Of a stretch of DNA of 64,000 bases, positions 59,401-64,000 are shown piece after piece. Under the pieces are notes generated by a model. It ran no database searches and was not told the origin of the DNA. It saw only the letters and a list, made by a program, of their open reading frames with translations. Numbering within the stretch: position 1 is the first letter of the stretch; every line of letters begins with the position of its first letter. Source of the stretch: Klebsormidium nitens (Eukaryota > Streptophyta > Klebsormidiophyceae > Klebsormidiales > Klebsormidiaceae); NCBI GenBank assembly GCA_000708835.1, contig DF236971.1, positions 242,733-306,732 on the forward strand, read 5' to 3'. Both the position numbers and the translations under genes were made by a program.

Positions 59401-62111
59401 TTAAATCCTCAAGCTATCTTGGCAGTCAACCTTGGGCAAGGGTTCCCTAGCTTGGTCGGACCTGTCGACCCCGCATGCGTCGAAACTTGCTGATTCCCAC
59501 CAGGCACCGTGCAGGGCCACCTCGCCCCCGCGGCCATTCGATGGGCGACATCTAACCCCGACCGGGTTGAGCGTCTGGTCCTGTTGAACGCCCCGGTGAC
59601 AAGCCAACACGCCAAGCTACCGGGCGCCCTCTCGACCTTCTCTACCTTCTTACTAGGCGAGGTCTTCGCTCAGGTAGGTGGTGGCCGACTGAGTTTTCAA
59701 ACGTCAGATTTTGGCATTTGACAAACTTTCTTTCGAGAGTTCCAGGTCGTCTGAACGCCTAGCAATTGTTGGAAACTTACCAGAAACCTCAGGAGCTGTG
59801 ATAAAAGCTGACGCAGATTCGGGTCTCTTCTTCTCGATTCTTTCTCACTTTGTTGACTAGGCTCTGCATCCTTGGCAGGCTCGAAAGAACGTCGTCGCCG
59901 CTTTTTAAAAACAGACTCCTTAAGGCGTTCACATTCCTTTCAATAAAGGCGGCATGCCAATGTGCTGGTCGGAAGCTGTTGAAAATACTCGGGACACCGG
60001 TTGAGCGCTAACCAACTTCAGTTGTGCCCAAACCCCTCTTCATTATAGGCAGAACCCGTTCGAGGCCGGCAACAGTTTGGTCCGGTAGATCTATCAGGAC
60101 AGTTGTAACCAGAAACCGACCAACTCAGAATGCTCACAGATCACCCTTACTGGGGCAACAAGTCAGGTCCGGAAGGAGTTTTCGTCAAACTCCAATTACG
60201 TCGCAACATCAGGCACCCAAAAACGCGCATCGACTAATTGTTGCGCTTGTAGCATGAGCGGCCGGCGGAGTCTGAACAAGGAAGGAATGAATTATTGTTT
60301 TCATCCGCCGCTTTCAGGACCCGATCAAGGCGAGCGACAGCACGCTCAACAGCTGCGGGCCGTACGTTTTGGACGAGCAGGACGCCATGGTGTACCGGCG
60401 TCCGTACCTGACAGCTGGCATGGCGGGATTCGCGCTGACAGCTGTCACGCGCGCGCTCAACAAGGAGCTCAAGGTGAGGCTCGGTTTCCAAGGCCAATGT
60501 TGTGGAGGAAAGATGGCAACGAATACACGGCTGCAACGAAGGAAGCAGAATCGGAAGAGAAAGGAAGTTTCAGCAATTAAGTAGAACTTCGAAATGAAAG
60601 CATCAAGCAAGCGACGAGAAACGACTGCTCGGCTACTTGTCAACCCGACAGTATCATCGCTCGACTTCAGGCGCCGGAATGCGGTCTAACATTCAGTAAC
60701 CCGAATGCGGCACAGAGAGAAGACACGGGATTCCAGATCGCTCACGCAGCCTGTTCCGTACCTTGCGCCAGTTCAGAGCCTACCTTTGTACTAACGGGCA
60801 ATCGATGCTTTGCTGCAGGGCGCCATCGAAGTTTGTCAAAAGGAACTGGCCCGGTGGTCTGTCCCGACCACCTTAATGTGGGGCCGTAAGGCGAGTCGCC
60901 TCTTCCAGAACTCCTCTCGGTTTGGTTCCTCTATTTCTATGCTTACGCGCGCAGAAATTACCATTCCAAGCGAGCCGCGAGCTGCTGAAGGCCGGGCGGA
61001 ATAGTGGCGCTTTGCAGATGATACAAATTTACTTCACGCTTGGACGCTGCTATTGCAGCTTATTCAAGAGTGGATGAGGTTCCAAGGCTCGCTTTGCCTG
61101 AGCGGTCGGAGAAGAGAGACTTGAACGTTGGGTTCAGTTCCCAGGTCCACTGCTCCTCTATCAGAGTTGGATACACTTGAACGTCCGCTGACACCTGTTC
61201 ATTGAGCGTGACCACTTGCCGGTTGTGATTTGGCGCCTTCAGACGGATCCTTCTCACCATCCAAGCCAGTTGGGAATCTGACTGTAGACTTGGTACGTGA
61301 CAGTTCCCTCCGCGGCTCTCCGACATGAAAGTTGGACTTCGACAAAGTGACCTCTGCTTGAGATAAAGAGCACAGTCGCATGAGATTCCATTGTTTTGGT
61401 GGCTCGCAATATCAGAGTGGGAAGGACGCTCACGGTCTCACGGATGCTTCGTCTTGCAGGACTACTGGCTCAAGTTCGACGGCGTGCAAGAGTTTGCGCG
61501 ATCGGCAAACGTGCCGCTCGTCGAGTTGGATCAGGTGCCTTCTCCTACTACATCCTCTCAATTGTCCACCTTTTGATGTAAGAGCAGCGCTGGAAGTTTT
61601 TTTCGGCCGCTTAGTCTGACCATTGGTTTCGAATTCATCTTACTATTCCAGATCCTTCCCGGTTTGACTGCTCGGAGACAAAGCTGATCGTTGAAGAAAG
61701 CGAGTGACCTTGGAGGTTGCTGTGATCGCTTTCGATTAGATATCGCTCTTATTGTAGACGAAACTGGACCCAATTCGGTGTGTTTCAAAGCCTTCGAGTC
61801 CGAAGTTGGGCGAATCTATCAAGGTCGAGGTCACTCGTTGATGGGACATTCTCCTAGGAGTGCAGTCCTTGTCATATGAAAACCCAGCCGACAAAAGCAC
61901 ACAGTGGCCAGTTCCAGTCCCGTGCACGGGGTAGATAGTCAAAATCTGAAAGGGCGAGTATGGCTTAGCTGACTCGACAGTTTGCAAAGCCGCAAGGAAC
62001 GCTTCTTAAAAAAACGTTTGCATTCATTTGCAGGTGGGCCATCACGCCCAAGAAGATTACGGCGAGGTTGTCGGTGAAGCGTTGCGGATGGAGTTGCGGC
62101 GTCAGGCTTAG
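56469..62111 (+). CDS. Alpha/beta-hydrolase fold protein, chloroplast type (At4g12830-like)
   Basis: Nine exons: 56469-56786, 57343-57554, 58090-58232, 58593-58717, 59515-59673, 60318-60473, 60819-60890, 61460-61534, 62034-62111; about 445 aa, all in frame. The first 105 residues are a basic, Ser-rich leader typical of plastid targeting. Then come DGFSFAGGMYS, WFYVEEG, VVLLHGVPSQAYSYRKVLP (oxyanion HG), APDWLGFGFSDKPQPG, NPDRVERLVLLNAPV, DAMVYRRPYL, PTTLMWGRKDYWL and the histidine loop VGHHAQEDYGE. The fold matches the haloalkane-dehalogenase/epoxide-hydrolase branch. The nucleophile elbow reads VAQGHLAPAA, without the usual G-x-S/D-x-G, so activity is doubtful. The seventh exon ends AAG|GCGAGT, a GC-AG intron. 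Confidence 0.93.
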
Positions 62112-62751
62112 CGAATCAAAGTAAACTGACCGAGACAGCTAGGTTCACTTGTGTTTGTAGTGTCCCCGTGTCTCATGTCGGACTCACCGGCCAGTTGTTG
62201 TAGGCCGGGCGCGTTGACTTCAAGAGGCTTTCAACTCTTGATTTTCAGGCCGCGAAACTAACATTCAAGCTTGCATGAACGAGTCCGCTTCCAACCTAGT
62301 TTAGATGTTCACCAAGTTATGCATGCCAAAAGATGTTCCGACTATACAACTGCATACGTATCTCTTCGATCATGGAATCATGTCGGACGTTCATTTTCGC
62401 GAACGTTGCCAAGAGGGCCTCATGTGTCCGGTCTTGATGTCATGTCTTTTTATTAAAGGACATCACTGCCAGCGACATATCCAGTGGATTGACACAAAAC
62501 TGGTATAATTTTGCAGCCAGCAGCTAGGGGGGCCCCCACCGTCAAGTTACAACTTATAAAAACACGAATTACACGCTATATAGAGTATATCGAAAGAAGC
62601 GCGGGGGAGTATATCAACATTGCACGTTCCCGCCCGCCCGGGTTTGCCGGGTCATGTACATGCACAATCACTATAGGTTGCCACGTCTGTACATTCAACT
62701 TTGAACTACAGGAGTATTATCGGGTTCTCTCGTGAGTCCAGGAGAGTCCAG
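62112..62751. other. Convergent intergenic region
   Basis: Lies between the 3' ends of the hydrolase gene (+) and the dirigent-like gene (-). No feature recognised. Confidence 0.45.
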
Positions 62752-63789
62752 CTATGCGGTGAGCGCCTCGAGACGAATTGGACGCTTGAGCACGAAGATC
62801 CTGACGTTGTAGCCGTAGGTAAAGAAGCCGTTGTTGCTGGTCAAGCCGCTGTAGCGGGCCACGCCTGTTGCGCCAGTGAAGTTCCCGGTGCCCCCCACAA
62901 CAGCGAGGTCGCCCGTCGTCTCAAAGCGGCCCTGTGAATTGTCGGAATCAAGCCGTGTCAGAAGGGTGAGAGAATGAATTGATGAGAGACAATGAGTGAC
63001 GAAAGATGTTTCTCCTGGCATCTTCTCAAGAATCATGTTAGACAGGCGCCGAAGGCATTATAGAGCTTGAAAAGACCTTTTGAAGAAGCCTTTATGTATG
63101 AGAAGTCAAGCTGGAAACCATACAGCATCCAACTCAGTATCCGACGTTTGCTTGGGATCCTTCGCAAGCTGTTGTTGCGCCTGCATGGTTTGGAAAGTGT
63201 ATTGCACCTGAAGTAAGGCTCGATCAAAGGCTGATTTGTCGGAGCGTGGCCATAGCAAAGACTCCTAGGCACCCTTGCACTGGAGATCCCCGGAATATCA
63301 TCACTTGAGTGGCGAACCAAACCTCTCGCCTCGGTTTCCGAGACAGAGTGGCTCCACTCCGGCTCCCCCGGCTATACTACAAGAAGCGCCAGGTCGATTA
63401 CGGTTGAATGATCTGAAAATTGAGGTGTAAGTTCTCGCTCGTTCCTGCGCTTATCTCAGCATGAACGGGCCGGGAAGCTTCGAGCTGTAAATATGTACGC
63501 GTCTGTGGTGACTGAAGCAGGTATTGCTAACCAGGTTTGCATAGCGGCAGGTTAACCCCGAAACAAACTGGGGCATGGAGTGGCCAGGGAAGTGACTCAC
63601 TGTCACGGTGAAAGAGCTGCCGTCGTAGAAGATGAAGGAGAAGTCGCACTCTTGCGCTACGTCAGTCTCAATCCAAGTGCAGATGCCTTGGTCGAAACCC
63701 AGGAGCTCGCCGGTGTTGAAGTCCTCAAAGGGATCGCTGCAGAGAAGGAAGACTTTTCTATGAAAAGCTGCCAGAAGTCCTCCGTTCAT
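62752..63789 (-). CDS. Dirigent / allene-oxide-cyclase-barrel-like protein
   Basis: Exon 62931-62752 (ending in a stop) and exon 63736-63601 join in phase 0 (GTGACA|GTGAGT and ttcacag|GGC). Together they read FNTGELLGFDQGICTWIETD, ECDFSFIFYDGSSFTVT, then GRFETTGDLAVVGGTGNFTG, ATGVARYSG and YGYNVRIF, the beta-barrel core of the dirigent/AOC family (glycine-rich GGTGxF motif). The 5' end is uncertain. Either translation starts at the Met at 63789 with no further intron (about 122 aa), or 63736 is an acceptor (tctctgcag) and the start and signal peptide lie upstream, possibly beyond the window. The short form has no signal peptide, unlike most dirigent proteins, so the second option is likely. 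Confidence 0.7.
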
Positions 63790-64000
63790 GATGGCATGTA
63801 ACTTAGGGGCACGCTGCAGAGCAGCAGCTAGAGCCCGACTCCAACAAGCGTATTTTGGGTCCCTGAATTGAGAATCTTCCCTCGGTTTGTTCCAGAACAA
63901 GTGATGTACAGGGAGATGTTCTGGCGATCATAAATCCTATCAAGAGCAGATCATGGCAATGATCACATAACGGCACGCTGTTAGAAGTATTTGCGCACTG
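63790..64000. other. Right edge, possible 5' part of the dirigent-like gene
   Basis: The minus strand stays open in the same frame as the dirigent exon for about 110 bp above 63790. A segment near 63930-63900 reads YDRQNISLYI in another frame. Neither is firm enough to call an exon. Confidence 0.3.

Overview
The window looks like nuclear DNA of a green-lineage (streptophyte-type) alga. Genes are split by GT-AG introns of roughly 0.2-1 kb, several have chloroplast transit-like N-termini, and the recognisable products are plant orthologues (OPA3, RGP1, At2g01220-, At4g12830- and At3g48195-type proteins). The balanced base composition and MYND-finger gene fragments fit a Klebsormidium-like charophyte; that is inference, not proof. 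Gene models were built by joining exons by eye. Accepted introns keep the frame, and most junctions rebuild a family-conserved stretch.

Layout. 1-7.0 kb: a two-exon MYND-finger gene (2925-4660, +) between two direct copies of a decayed region that carries minus-strand MYND half-finger exons, each with a tandem array at its upstream edge. 7.5-11 kb: a minus-strand gene of unknown function, with a MITE-like element behind its start. 12.1-17.7 kb: a ten-exon nucleotidylyltransferase-family gene (+). 18.8-21.7 kb: OPA3 (-). 22.8-26.1 kb: a BtuF-like substrate-binding domain fused to a Cys-rich DUF5522-like tail (+). 26.6 kb: a small unknown ORF. 28.2-32.8 kb: a predicted chloroplast membrane protein (+). 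35.4-40.9 kb: RGP1 (-), with an organelle-type tRNA-Phe relic antisense in an intron. 41.5-41.85 kb: a non-autonomous hAT element with an 8-bp target duplication, just upstream of a TATA box. 42.3-51.8 kb: a giant RUN-PX-Rubicon-homology protein (+). 53.2-54.35 kb: an unrecognised five-exon gene (-). 54.6-55.6 kb: a plastid-type LysM/membrane protein (-). 56.5-62.1 kb: an alpha/beta-hydrolase (+). 62.75-63.8 kb: a dirigent/AOC-barrel protein (-).

The genes are not an operon. Functions span Rab6-GEF trafficking (RGP1), endosomal PX/RUN trafficking, organelle membranes (OPA3, LysM-TM, the three-TM plastid protein) and small-molecule metabolism.

The most striking signal is structural. In four genes or gene remnants, the edge of an exon with its splice site has been copied one to five times, about 90-190 bp apart, into the adjoining intron. 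Copies are decayed to different degrees and the real exon sits at one end of each series. I found this at exons 5, 6 and 8 of the nucleotidylyltransferase gene, exons 4 and 5 of the RUN-PX gene, exons 4 and 6 of the plastid membrane gene, and both MYND fragments. This repeated 'stuttering exon edge' pattern is the best candidate here for an undescribed process of intron growth.
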